Shown here one piece after another: positions 43,101-51,023 of a DNA stretch of 64,000 nucleotides. The position numbers and the translations under genes were made by a program. The DNA comes from Leifsonia shinshuensis (GTDB taxonomy: Bacteria > Actinomycetota > Actinomycetes > Actinomycetales > Microbacteriaceae): NCBI RefSeq assembly GCF_013410375.1, contig NZ_JACCFL010000001.1:1-64000 (forward strand), in the 5' to 3' direction. How positions within the stretch are numbered: position 1 is the stretch's first letter; each line of letters opens with the position of its first letter. Below the pieces are notes generated by a model that ran no database searches, had not been told where the DNA came from, and worked only from the letters and a program-made list of their open reading frames with translations.

Positions 43101-44314
43101 TTTCCGAGCGAGACAGTTCGCGTGGGCGTCGAGAGTGGATCGAGAAGGTCGTCTCTGTTGCCGCGCTGGTTGCCCAACTTCCGGGACCGCCGCTCGATCC
43201 CCAACTCATTGGGCGACTTAGTGCCGAGCTACCGTTTGCCGCCGACTTCGATCTGCGGCTTCGCGAAACGACTCGTGATCCCTCCAAGGCCGCTCTCGAC
43301 CTGATCGCCCAGAGCCTCCTGCAGGTTAGTCAGGGACTGAACGATGCCGCCAACCTCGGGGGCGCGGGCCTGCGCCTCGCCGGAGCCCCTCAGGCGCTGG
43401 CGGGGGCGCGGGCTGAGGATACCCTTCCGGAATACGCAGGGGTTGGACCGCTGCTTCCGAACGAACTCGGCAGTCTCGCCTCGATGGCTGCCCGTATTTT
43501 GGTTGCGCGTGGGCAGGGAGCGCTGTCGCCCGGGGACATTCGCGGGCGATCCTTGGAGGACACTAGCGCTCTGACGCTAACGAGTGCAGTCAGCGCTGCG
43601 GACGGATCCCTTGCGGCCGTTGAACAGCGGCTAACAGAGTCAGGTGTAGAGGTGTTCGCGAGTTCTGTGCAGGAAATCCTGAATCCGACCGATCCGCTGC
43701 TTCCACTCGAGCTAATCATCGCAGTCGACGCCTCTGCATGGGCAGCAACTGAGGAGTCCCTTCGGTCGTGGGGACCGTCGGCACGCGAGGAAGCATGCTT
43801 CCAGACCCGCACGCGGTTCGTCGCAATGCACCTCGGCCGACTTGTCCAAGTCGGCGCAGTTCTCGATGATGCCGAAGGTCCGCTGCGAGACATCGACCCC
43901 ACTGACTACCCCGACATCGCGCGGCGCTTAGGAGCCCTACTGGCCCCGTCCGTGTTCCAGGAGCGAGCAGACAACTTAATCGGCTCGCTTATCTCTGCCT
44001 CGTCGGCGAACGGGTGGAGTCGTCGCCGTCCTGATGGATGGCGCGGTGTCCAATCCACCGCCCGGATTCCATCCGCCGAAAGCATTGACGATGATCCCCA
44101 AGCTTGGGCCGACGCGATCGTTATCTACAGGGAGCTCGAAAGTCTCGTGGCCAGCGAAGGGGATGATGGCGGCACGTTCGCGGAGGTGCTCGCCGGCGTA
44201 GACCTTTCTATCGCCGACACGTTCGCGTCTCCGATCGTTCAGGCCGTAGGACACCTGCGCGCTCTCGCGATTGAAGCAGATCTTCATTCGCTCTCAGCTG
44301 ACGACGCCTCCTGA
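40130..44314 (+). CDS. Cap4-like nuclease - STAND ATPase, putative antiphage effector, 1394 aa
   Basis: The GTG at 40130 is chosen because CTTGGAGGTGTC precedes it; the frame is open back to 40019. Residues 45-110 resemble the DUF4297/Cap4 nuclease: GVTYQINLATLLLGSG, then E83-D84-x-D86 and QSK (98-100), a PD-(D/E)xK site. A P-loop GASGTGKS lies at 329-336 and Walker B VVVCIDDLG at about 383-390, followed by a winged helix (SPAIVARRLSRLRDEHLI) as in STAND NTPases. The last 700 residues have no recognisable repeats and could be the sensor. Such nuclease-STAND proteins (Avs-like) are defence ATPases. Neighbours are a membrane protein and a restriction-like protein. Family membership is inferred by eye. 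Confidence 0.78.
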   Translation: MGKGQPGGAKREALKRQRQREARAVSLLSEESSDELFARLRSGAANVAGVTYQINLATLLLGSGRLSDSPLPRVSAVRPEGFEDIDCRLQDGSWLLVQSKQRSARTMSRAETASVIAHAAQVEAARDYDGSVAGYAIVSNAGFAAGATGWGSTIPQGDAELTRAVRDQLSASRRDPDTAERLIGRTHLVVVEDPLVVEVESLLARAYSIPPAVAVIARSHLAADLALVSSAQRGRDVATAHLRTLADVDSMISRLRETVDQQNFEAALREGVCEFADFSRIATESEEQFFSGVRVVPSHVGADLDVVRVPECESILSSLESSRQVLIVGASGTGKSGLLWRSASLLQDGPMLIRVLRVSSDSDVQSLIRLVRMLSPTPERRVVVCIDDLGRAATERWPEARDRLLEFSGVSILAACRQEDLLPSIAEGAHLVDSRLARESAARIYARLRAAGFELATEPEEAIHRADGLLMEFVAIATTGRRLREVLRTQLQGLDDTDHADSRELLAVITALHTLGRSVPADELPRLVGESPAIVARRLSRLRDEHLIVSDDGTSWRALHDLRAEVLLDLLHEVPPPTLATTYARSIAAAPAEVRPMLYRRAATRVLRAARLETVSSVADRLTSARRVIDPLVKSIADRVNDLANAPGPTSAREIAALVDAAERLDVSAYVAATLGYVKQITPPTIDVSSYYLLAYTSRFSDIFTGNDLFRQIASAGARLPEWDSSARQTVVSKISDDVILQTLMEAPLDVAVRFSERLEGYRTLPLAAAAAVFAKHSARVADPLRVDVVDVFAQLIATLAVVAELEGPRVEQAFGPPRQRARWAVEADDSGFAVDVVLSDRRELPSSSSNLARASTYTSDTFCEVSARAVARFGTVDVQRGYQPQAGQDPTSLNSQAVFLAQRLFDACPEADVVSVEVVVPARGASAPIDGKKRMRVGALPRRIATERSIALQIAVTELLSTERWTDRCRRQADASAQLLELLMALPARLSERDSSRGRREWIEKVVSVAALVAQLPGPPLDPQLIGRLSAELPFAADFDLRLRETTRDPSKAALDLIAQSLLQVSQGLNDAANLGGAGLRLAGAPQALAGARAEDTLPEYAGVGPLLPNELGSLASMAARILVARGQGALSPGDIRGRSLEDTSALTLTSAVSAADGSLAAVEQRLTESGVEVFASSVQEILNPTDPLLPLELIIAVDASAWAATEESLRSWGPSAREEACFQTRTRFVAMHLGRLVQVGAVLDDAEGPLRDIDPTDYPDIARRLGALLAPSVFQERADNLIGSLISASSANGWSRRRPDGWRGVQSTARIPSAESIDDDPQAWADAIVIYRELESLVASEGDDGGTFAEVLAGVDLSIADTFASPIVQAVGHLRALAIEADLHSLSADDAS

Positions 44315-44573
44315 AGTCGGTTCCCATCGAAGCGTCAATCGAAGCACTCACTGGAGGCGGTGGGACCCGCCCAACGATTCACTTCGCACCGGGCGTCGAC
44401 GGTAAGCGGACGTGGCGAGGCACATTCGACCGGCGTCACGTTGGCGCAACTCGCCATCTGAGTCCGACGAGACCTTGGTTGCTGCCGGGTGAGGGGAGAA
44501 CGCTACCGGAACGCGCTACTGGTAGCTCCGATTGTTGCCGAGTCGCGTATTCGAGGTTCTCGACTCTGAATGA
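44315..44573. other. gap between the defence gene and the cadmium module
   Basis: One frame stays open through this stretch but has no start or ribosome site. It could contain the left junction of the recombinase-borne cadmium unit. No hairpin terminator was found behind the large gene. Confidence 0.4.
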
Positions 44574-44613
44574 TTAGTCAGCGCCTGCTGTATAGTTCAG
44601 TAGATGCTGACTA
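44574..44613. promoter_or_regulatory. CmtR promoter/operator, probably leaderless
   Basis: TAGTCAGC and GCTGACTA are perfect inverted arms about 22 bp apart around TATAGT (44591-44596), the likely -10. The start codon of cmtR is at 44604, eight bases behind the -10, so the messenger probably starts at or near the ATG. The right arm lies within the first codons. Confidence 0.65.
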
Positions 44614-44963
44614 TTGCTTCACGCCTCGACGTCATGAACCGGCTCGGCCGGGCGATGGCGGACCCGACGCGTTCCCGGATCCTGATGACTCTGCTCGGCG
44701 GCCCAAGCTACCCGGCCGTGCTCTCGCGTGAGCTGGAGCTGACCCGCTCGAACGTCTCCAACCACCTCACCTGTCTGCGTGACTGCGGGATTGTGGTTGC
44801 CGAGCCCGAGGGGCGGCAGACGCGCTACGAGATTGCCGACCCGCATCTCGCGGCGGCGCTGGCCGCGCTTTTAGATGTCACGCTCGCGGTGGACGAGAAC
44901 GCGCCGTGTGTAGATGCGTCGTGCACTGTGCCGGGCTGCTGCGGAATCGGGGCGGGCGCATGA
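44604..44963 (+). CDS. cmtR: CmtR-type Cd(II)/Pb(II)-sensing repressor
   Basis: This ArsR/SmtB-family protein has Cys57, Cys61 (HLTCLRDCG in the recognition helix) and Cys102 (NAPCVDASC), the same positions that bind Cd(II)/Pb(II) in Mycobacterium tuberculosis CmtR. Extra Cys residues (ASCTVPGCC) follow. The start MLTIASRLDV aligns with MLTCEMRES of that protein. Its stop overlaps the start of the P-type ATPase gene. Confidence 0.92.
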   Translation: MLTIASRLDVMNRLGRAMADPTRSRILMTLLGGPSYPAVLSRELELTRSNVSNHLTCLRDCGIVVAEPEGRQTRYEIADPHLAAALAALLDVTLAVDENAPCVDASCTVPGCCGIGAGA

Positions 44964-46867
44964 GCGATGTGACGAAGTCCCAGGTGGAGGGCGTCGAGCG
45001 CGACGATGACGATGATGACCACGACGGTCCTTGGTGGACCGATCGCGGGATCATGGTCCCGGTGCTCTCCGGCGTCGCGTTCCTGACCGGTCTGATCCTG
45101 GAGTGGTCCGGGATGGAGATCCCGGCGCTGGTGGCGTTCTGGATCGGCCTGCTGCTGGGTGCGTCGACCTTCACCCCGGGCGCGATCCGGAAGTTGTTCA
45201 AGGGCAAGCTGAGCATCAGCCTGCTGATGACGATCAGCGCGGTCGGCGCGGTCATCCTCGGGTATGTCGAGGAGGCCGCCGCGCTGGCGTTCCTGTACTC
45301 GATCGCCGAGGCGCTGGAGGACAAGGCGATGGACCGCGCCCGCGGCGGGCTGCGGGCGCTGCTCAAGCTCGTCCCCGAGACCGCGACCGTCCGCCGCGAC
45401 GGCGTCTCGGTCGAGGTTGCCGCGAAGGACCTCCAAGCAGGGCAGCTGATGCTGGTGCGGCCGGGCGAGCGGATCGCAACCGACGGCGTCGTCCGCACGG
45501 GACGTTCCAGCCTGGACACGTCCGCGATCACCGGGGAGTCCATCCCGGTCGAGGTCGAGCCCGGAGACACAGTGTCGGCCGGTGCGATCAACACCGCCGG
45601 GGCGTTGGAGGTCGAGACGACCGCGGCGGGCACCGACAACTCGCTGACCACGATCGTGGAGCTCGTGGAGCAGGCGCAGGCGGAGAAGGGCGACCGGGCG
45701 CGTCTCGCGGACCGGATCGCGCGCCCTCTCGTCCCGGGTGTGCTCATCCTCGCTGCCCTCGTCGCGATCATCGGGTCGCTGCTCGGCGACCCGGAGCTGT
45801 GGATCACCCGCGCCCTCGTCGTGTTAGTTGCGGCGTCTCCATGTGCGCTGGCGATCTCGGTGCCGCTGACGGTGGTGGCCGCGATCGGGTCGGCGAGCAA
45901 GTTCGGCGTGATCATCAAGTCCGGTGCCGCGTTCGAGCGTTTCGGCGTGATCCGTCACGTCGCCGTCGACAAGACCGGCACCCTCACCCGCAACGAGCCC
46001 GCCGTCACCGCCGTGCTCACCGCCGACGGCATCACAGAGGAGGAGGCGCTGGCTTGGGCTGCCGCGCTGGAGCAGCACAGCACCCACCCCCTCGCCGCCG
46101 CGATCACGGCCGCCGCACCGGGAGCCGCCGCGGCCGAGGGTGTGACCGAGCAGGCCGGGCACGGCATCGAAGGCACGCTCGGCGGTGCGCGGATCACGGT
46201 CGGCAGCCCGCGCTGGCTCGACGCCGGGACGCTCGGAGACCGGGTCGCAGGGCTGGAGGAGCAGGGCATGACGGTCGTGATCGTGCACCGCGACGGTCTG
46301 TCCGTGGCTGCGATCGGCGTCCGCGACGAGCTGCGCTCTGAAGTTCCGGAAGTGGTCCGCACCCTCGCTGCCCAGGGCGTCGGTGTCACGATGCTCACCG
46401 GCGACAACGCCCGTACCGCCCGCGCGCTGGCCGCGCAGGCCGGGATCGAGGACGTGCGCGCCGAGCTGCGCCCCGAGGACAAGGCCGCCGCGATCGGCGA
46501 GCTCGGCACGCACGGGCCAGTCGCGATGATCGGCGACGGCATCAACGACGCGCCGGCCCTCGCGGCGGCGGACATCGGGATCGCGATGGGCGCGACCGGG
46601 TCGGATGCCGCGATCGAGTCCGCCGACGTCGCCTTCACCGGGCACGACCTGCGCCTACTGCCGCGCGCGTTCGACCACGCCCGCCGAGGACGGCACATCA
46701 TCAACCAGAACATCCTCCTGTCGCTGCTGATCATTACTGCCTTGCTCCCGCTGGCCCTGTTCGGCGTCCTCGGTCTCGCGGCCGTGGTGCTGGTGCACGA
46801 GATCGCCGAGGTCGTCGTGATCCTCAACGGCCTGCGCGCCGCCCGGACGCGGAAGGTCAGCGCGTGA
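44960..46867 (+). CDS. cadA: P1B-type heavy-metal ATPase (cadmium/lead/zinc export)
   Basis: It has an Asp/His-rich N-terminus (DDDDDDHD) in place of a heavy-metal-associated domain, then six to eight helices. The ion-binding motif is SPC in VAASPCALAIS, the phosphorylation site is DKTGTLT, the P1B-specific HP is in HSTHPLAAAI, and the hinge is GDGINDAPAL. The SPC motif and CmtR neighbour suggest Cd(II)/Pb(II) efflux, as for CtpG. The start ATG overlaps the cmtR stop, and the end overlaps lspA. Confidence 0.9.
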   Translation: MSDVTKSQVEGVERDDDDDDHDGPWWTDRGIMVPVLSGVAFLTGLILEWSGMEIPALVAFWIGLLLGASTFTPGAIRKLFKGKLSISLLMTISAVGAVILGYVEEAAALAFLYSIAEALEDKAMDRARGGLRALLKLVPETATVRRDGVSVEVAAKDLQAGQLMLVRPGERIATDGVVRTGRSSLDTSAITGESIPVEVEPGDTVSAGAINTAGALEVETTAAGTDNSLTTIVELVEQAQAEKGDRARLADRIARPLVPGVLILAALVAIIGSLLGDPELWITRALVVLVAASPCALAISVPLTVVAAIGSASKFGVIIKSGAAFERFGVIRHVAVDKTGTLTRNEPAVTAVLTADGITEEEALAWAAALEQHSTHPLAAAITAAAPGAAAAEGVTEQAGHGIEGTLGGARITVGSPRWLDAGTLGDRVAGLEEQGMTVVIVHRDGLSVAAIGVRDELRSEVPEVVRTLAAQGVGVTMLTGDNARTARALAAQAGIEDVRAELRPEDKAAAIGELGTHGPVAMIGDGINDAPALAAADIGIAMGATGSDAAIESADVAFTGHDLRLLPRAFDHARRGRHIINQNILLSLLIITALLPLALFGVLGLAAVVLVHEIAEVVVILNGLRAARTRKVSA

Positions 46868-47397
46868 CCGCGCAGGATGTCGTTGTTGTCGAGAAGACGA
46901 GTGAGTCGTCCAGGGGCAGCGGGCGGGCGCTCGGTGTCACCCTCGCCGTCGCGGTGCTCGCTCTGGTGATCGACCAGGGCTCCAAGGCCCTCGCGGTGGC
47001 GCAGCTGACGCAGGGTGAGCGGATCCCGCTTCTCGGTGATCTGTTCGGCCTGTCGCTGGTCTACAACCCCGGAGCCGCGTTCTCGCTCGGCTCCGGGGCC
47101 ACCTGGATCATCACCCTCATCGGCGTGCTCGCGTCCGCCGCGGTGGTCGCCTTCGCCGTGCGGCTGCACGGCGCACGGTGGGGTCTTGCGTTGGGACTGA
47201 TCCTGGGAGGCGCGGTCGGCAACCTCGTCGACCGGCTCGTGAACCCGCCCTCGTTCGCGCGCGGGCACGTCACCGACTTCCTCGCCTACGGCGACCTGTT
47301 CGTCGGAAACGTCGCCGACGTCTTCGTCGTGGTCGGTGTCGGCCTGGTGTGCCTGAACCTCCTGCTACCGATCGCGCGCGAGACGCTCAACGGCTGA
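46864..47397 (+). CDS. lspA: lipoprotein signal peptidase (signal peptidase II)
   Basis: Four membrane helices and the two catalytic aspartates, in GNLVDRL and GNVADVF, are present, with the conserved NPGAAFS. The gene overlaps cadA by four bases. lspA next to cadA is a known arrangement on metal-resistance elements (as with pbrBC/cadC-type loci), where it may process or support export of the metal; this copy would be additional to the housekeeping one. Confidence 0.92.
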   Translation: MTAQDVVVVEKTSESSRGSGRALGVTLAVAVLALVIDQGSKALAVAQLTQGERIPLLGDLFGLSLVYNPGAAFSLGSGATWIITLIGVLASAAVVAFAVRLHGARWGLALGLILGGAVGNLVDRLVNPPSFARGHVTDFLAYGDLFVGNVADVFVVVGVGLVCLNLLLPIARETLNG

Positions 47398-47436
47398 GGA
47401 CGTCAAGGAGGTCGTGGGCCAGGCCACCCACTCACT

Positions 47437-49455
47437 TCAGCCGGGCACTGCGCGGACCTTCGGGTAGTCCGACCAATCGCCGCTGGCGAGGCGCGACCAC
47501 GCGGCCGCGGATGCTGGTGTGATACCGAGCAAGTCGGAGACGATCCGGGGGTGCATCTGACGGGTGAGCTCGATCAGGGCCGTGGTCCGGGCGCTCCCGG
47601 AGCGGAGTCCCTCCGCACGGAGACGGCGGCTGATTGGCCCCGGGGTCAAGTGCAGCCCCGGGTTTCTGCCAGGGAAGAGCCACCCCTCGGGATGGCGCAT
47701 CGATGCGTCGACGAGGTCGACGATCGCGTTCCCGAGGGCCTCGGGGAGTTCGATCGGCTCGGTTCCGACGGTGAGTTTCACCGGGCGGGAGGTCGCGTCG
47801 ACCTGATCGCGGGTGAGGGTGACGATGCGGGTGAGCTGGATACCGTAGAGGAGCACGAGCAGGCCCGCGGTGCGGGTCCTCGAGTCCATGTCCGCGTCGG
47901 TGAGGAATCGGCGGGCCATCTGCCACCGATGGTCGGACTCGTAGTGCCGGCCCTCGAGGCGACTCATGCGGAACTCGACGCGGAGGGTGCTCAGCCGGTG
48001 CCGTCGCAGCCAACGAGTGAATGGAGCCAGCGCGTCGCGCTGGCTCGGCGAGTCGGTGAGAAGCGCGTCGAGGCGGCGTTGCGGGAAAGTGGCGATCGTC
48101 TCGTGCTGCGATCGGATCTCGTGAAGGAGCGCGGCGCAGTGCTTGAGTGCTGCTCGTTGCCGCTGGAAGCCGACGGCGGGGCTCGATGGGCTGCGGGACA
48201 CCGCCCGGAACGCACGGGTCGAACGGAGCAGCTCCCAGGTGCAGTACCGGCGCAGGATCAGCCGGTCCTCGGCATGCTCGACGTTGGCCAGCCATTCCTC
48301 GAGCCAGTGGTCGAAGCGCGCGGCCTCGACGTCGAGCTCCGGCAGAACGCCAGAGCGGACCAACAGTGAGAGGAGGAACGCCGCGGACTGCCCCGACCTG
48401 GCTCTGATGATGATTGCGTCGGCGGCAAGGGGCAGGGTCCCGTCTGCGAGCTCGCTGAGCACGGCTGCGCACTTGCTCTTGTGCAACCACCGCTCGAGCG
48501 AGATCGCTTTGCCATGGTGCGTGATCAGGTAGTCCGCGAGAGGTTGTAGTTCCGCACGGATCACTCCAGTGTCGTCGGCGAGGAGCCGGCGGATTGCGAT
48601 GGGCCGGCGGCACTCGACGCACAGGCGGTGCTTGCGGACCTCCTCGATCGAACCGCAACCAGGACACGCCATCGTGACCGGGGTGCCCGCGCAATCGGCG
48701 CACACCTTCTGGTCGTTCATGAACCCGGTGAGGAACACCTTGCGCCCGCACTCCGGACAGGGCTGCGGAGTGCGCATCGCGTAGTAGCAGCGGGCGCAGA
48801 CGCGTCGCCCGTCGAGGTGGGACGCGACTCTGCCGGGCTCCCCGCAGACCCCGCAGGTCTTGATCGGCGCGGTGTAACAGGCCAGGCAGACGAGCTCGGG
48901 GCGACGGACGACGATGGTCGCGTGCTGACCACACCGCGAGCAGTGGCCGAACGAGCGGGGGTCGGCGCGCCAGCATTCGCGGCAGTACCGCTTTCCGCTG
49001 ATGGTGCGCTGCACTGGCCTCTCCCGCCCGCATGTCGCGCACGCGACGGATCTGGCATTCCTCTCGCACCGGGAGCAGCGACGTCCGCCGCTCGGCGTCT
49101 TGTGCGGCATGCGGACAGCGCGCCCGCATGTCTCGCACGTCGGCAGGACGACCCGGCTCGCCCCTTCCGCGATGAGCGCGTGCGCGAGGTCCTGGACCGT
49201 CACCGGCACGTTCTGGTGACGGCCTTCGAGGACTCCAGGCTGCTTGAGGAGGGCAAGCTCAAGAAGGCGTTGCGTGAGCGGTACCGGAGCGACTGTGCTC
49301 ACGATCTCGGCGAGGCGTTCCGCCGGGATCTCGAGCGCGCCCCACTGGATGAGCATCACGACTTCCGCGACCCTCGGCTCCTGCGGCAGCTTGGCCACGA
49401 CGGGCCTAATTCGTGCGTGGACGGCGGATCGTCGCGCGAACGGGGCGGAGATCAC
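47437..49455 (-). CDS. zinc-ribbon tyrosine-recombinase-like protein (TnpB-like), 672 aa
   Basis: Residues about 105-285 contain twelve CxxC pairs (CETC, CSRC, CATC, CREC and so on), enough for six zinc ribbons. The C-terminal 200 residues have the recombinase fold: the first Arg in YGIQLTRIVTLTRDQVD, then a segment aligned with the HxxR box that reads ARTTALIELTRQMHPRIV without the His, then DLLGITPASAAAWSRLA in place of the GH motif, and a final GDWSDY whose Tyr is in about the right place. The active site is therefore incomplete. A DNA-binding partner of the active recombinase is likely. It overlaps the small HTH gene by 50 bp. Confidence 0.7.
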   Translation of the reverse strand: MISAPFARRSAVHARIRPVVAKLPQEPRVAEVVMLIQWGALEIPAERLAEIVSTVAPVPLTQRLLELALLKQPGVLEGRHQNVPVTVQDLAHALIAEGASRVVLPTCETCGRAVRMPHKTPSGGRRCSRCERNARSVACATCGRERPVQRTISGKRYCRECWRADPRSFGHCSRCGQHATIVVRRPELVCLACYTAPIKTCGVCGEPGRVASHLDGRRVCARCYYAMRTPQPCPECGRKVFLTGFMNDQKVCADCAGTPVTMACPGCGSIEEVRKHRLCVECRRPIAIRRLLADDTGVIRAELQPLADYLITHHGKAISLERWLHKSKCAAVLSELADGTLPLAADAIIIRARSGQSAAFLLSLLVRSGVLPELDVEAARFDHWLEEWLANVEHAEDRLILRRYCTWELLRSTRAFRAVSRSPSSPAVGFQRQRAALKHCAALLHEIRSQHETIATFPQRRLDALLTDSPSQRDALAPFTRWLRRHRLSTLRVEFRMSRLEGRHYESDHRWQMARRFLTDADMDSRTRTAGLLVLLYGIQLTRIVTLTRDQVDATSRPVKLTVGTEPIELPEALGNAIVDLVDASMRHPEGWLFPGRNPGLHLTPGPISRRLRAEGLRSGSARTTALIELTRQMHPRIVSDLLGITPASAAAWSRLASGDWSDYPKVRAVPG

Positions 49456-49741
49456 CGATTGACCCGCGCGTCGCCTCCTCGCCCACAGCCACCGGGGCCG
49501 CGGCCTCGCGGCGGGTGATCGTCACGAGATCGTCGAGAGAGCACCCCAGTGCGTCACAGAGCGCGGCGAGGACGTCAAGACGCACCCGCTGCGGCGGCTG
49601 CGTCACCAGCCGATACACCTGCTCCCGGGAGAGGTCGATGCCGCGCTCCTCGAGCAGCGGCTTCAGCTTGGAGGTCTGGAAGATCCCGCGCGACGCCATC
49701 ACGCTGCGCAGGTTCCAGCCAGTCTCGAGTTCAACGGTCAT
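49406..49741 (-). CDS. small Xre-type HTH protein of the recombinase unit
   Basis: 111 aa with a Cro/CI helix-turn-helix (LKPLLEERGIDLSREQVYRL, LDVLAALCDALGCSLDDLV). It lies between the two recombinase genes and overlaps both, the start sharing ATGA with the recombinase stop at 49738-49741. It takes the place of TnpC of Tn554, although it differs in position and fold. Confidence 0.8.
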   Translation of the reverse strand: MTVELETGWNLRSVMASRGIFQTSKLKPLLEERGIDLSREQVYRLVTQPPQRVRLDVLAALCDALGCSLDDLVTITRREAAAPVAVGEEATRGSIGDLRPVRATIRRPRTN

Positions 49742-50754
49742 CCCGCTTCTCCTTCGATGAGGGACTTCAGCGCCTCCGCGAGCACCCGGTTCTTGTAGTC
49801 CGAGCTGACAGAGGCATAGATCGAGGTCGTCGACGCGTGCATGTGCCCGACCTGCTCCTGGACGAAGCGCTCGGCGTAGCCGAACTCCAGCAAGTGCGTG
49901 ACGTAGGAATGTCGGAGGCTGTGCAGCGTCAGATCCTTCGACAGGCCGGCCTCGTCACGCAGCTCCGCGAACCTTCGGTCGAGGTAGCCGGCGGACAGGC
50001 GCGTGCGGCGCTCGGTCACCCAGAGCGCGTCGAGGTCGTCGCCGGGAGCGAATCGCTCCCGAGCCTGCTCGAGCCATTGCTGCATGCCCGGCACCCACCA
50101 GTCGAACTCCGGCACCAGCAGCACTGTACGACGACGAGGCGCACCGCCTCCCGCGGCCTTCGCCCACCGCACGTGGATCGCGCCGTAGCGCCGCCACTGA
50201 CGCATCTCGGCGTTGTGGTGCAGGTCGACGGTGTCGAGCATCACCGCCTCGGTGCGGTGCAGCCCGAACGCGTAGACCGTCTTCAGCAGCTGCGCGTCCC
50301 GCAACGCCCCGAGCGCGCCCTTCCGCCCGGAGTTCACAAGCAGCTCGACACGGGCGTCGGCGGTGTCAAACAGGCGCTCCACCTCGTCGTAGGTGAACGG
50401 GCGGCGCTTCCCGTCGCCCTCGAACTCGAACCGGTGCGCAACCGTGTTCCACGGCAAGCACACCTGCGACGGGATCTCGCTGAACTCCCGTTCGCAGATC
50501 TCCATCCAGTCGTACAACGGGTTCGTCAGGTAGTCGCAGAACCCGCGGATGGCTCCATGATGGTGGCGCAGCGTCGACAGGGTCAGCGTGCGATCGGTGG
50601 CTTCCCTCGTGAAATCGTCGACGTCCGCGACCGTCCACTTCCACGGCGGCTTGTCCACGAAATCCCGGAACCGGAGCACCGTCGCCGTGCGGTTCTGAAT
50701 CGTCTGCTCACGGAGCCCGCGTGAGAGCTGCTGATTCCGCCAGCCGTCCATCAT
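49738..50754 (-). CDS. tyrosine recombinase (TnpA-like), 338 aa
   Basis: Catalytic residues are visible: Arg in AFGLHRTEAVML, HxxR in LHSLRHSYVTHL, His in GHMHASTTSIY and the nucleophile Tyr there. The N-terminal SAM-like domain is present (DDFTREATDRTLTLSTLRHH). The frame is open about nine codons upstream of the first ATG (NPEQQVFDA) to a stop, so the true start may be a non-AUG codon or the 5' end may have been altered at the insertion junction. First gene of a three-gene overlapping set. Confidence 0.85.
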   Translation of the reverse strand: MMDGWRNQQLSRGLREQTIQNRTATVLRFRDFVDKPPWKWTVADVDDFTREATDRTLTLSTLRHHHGAIRGFCDYLTNPLYDWMEICEREFSEIPSQVCLPWNTVAHRFEFEGDGKRRPFTYDEVERLFDTADARVELLVNSGRKGALGALRDAQLLKTVYAFGLHRTEAVMLDTVDLHHNAEMRQWRRYGAIHVRWAKAAGGGAPRRRTVLLVPEFDWWVPGMQQWLEQARERFAPGDDLDALWVTERRTRLSAGYLDRRFAELRDEAGLSKDLTLHSLRHSYVTHLLEFGYAERFVQEQVGHMHASTTSIYASVSSDYKNRVLAEALKSLIEGEAG

Positions 50755-50797
50755 CGCGTCGAAGACCTGCTGCTCCGGGTTCAGTCAATATGGAATG

Positions 50798-50950
50798 TCC
50801 GATGACACCTGGACCCGCGCGACGAAGGAATTGGAGGCATTGGGGCTTCTGACGATATCGATCGAGTCCTGGGGCGACGACGAGCGGATGCGGCGGGTCC
50901 GGCGGAGGTATCTACTTACCGATCTCTCTAGCATTCCAGGGCCAAGCTGA
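50798..50950 (+). pseudogene. C-terminal fragment of a winged-helix protein cut at the transposon end
   Basis: The frame reads DTWTRATKELEALGLLTISI, then WGDDERMRRVRRRYLLTDL, and stops at 50948-50950. This looks like the last helix and wing of a replication- or transfer-associated winged-helix protein. The 5' part is missing at about 50797, the presumed right end of the Tn554-like unit. Confidence 0.5.
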
Positions 50951-50982
50951 TGCAACGCGGCGAAGCCCCATGGGGCACGCGA

Positions 50983-51012
50983 AGGTGGGGTGGCCAAAGG
51001 ACCACCCCACCT
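50983..51012. terminator. bidirectional hairpin terminator between ssb and the truncated gene
   Basis: AGGTGGGGTGG and CCACCCCACCT form a perfect 11-bp stem with an eight-base loop. It lies 11 bp beyond the ssb stop and would serve convergent transcripts. Confidence 0.85.
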
Positions 51013-51023
51013 ACTGTTTCGGA

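Larger units (their letters stand above)
44574..50790. mobile_element. Tn554-like unit carrying cmtR-cadA-lspA
   Basis: Three co-directional recombinase genes (49738-50754, 49406-49741, 47437-49455) are joined tail-to-tail to the cadmium operon. Tn554-family elements carry tnpA and tnpB (tyrosine recombinases) with a small tnpC and often cadmium or arsenic cargo. The right junction lies near 50780-50800, where a foreign gene fragment is cut. The left junction was not located. Boundaries are approximate. Confidence 0.5.
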
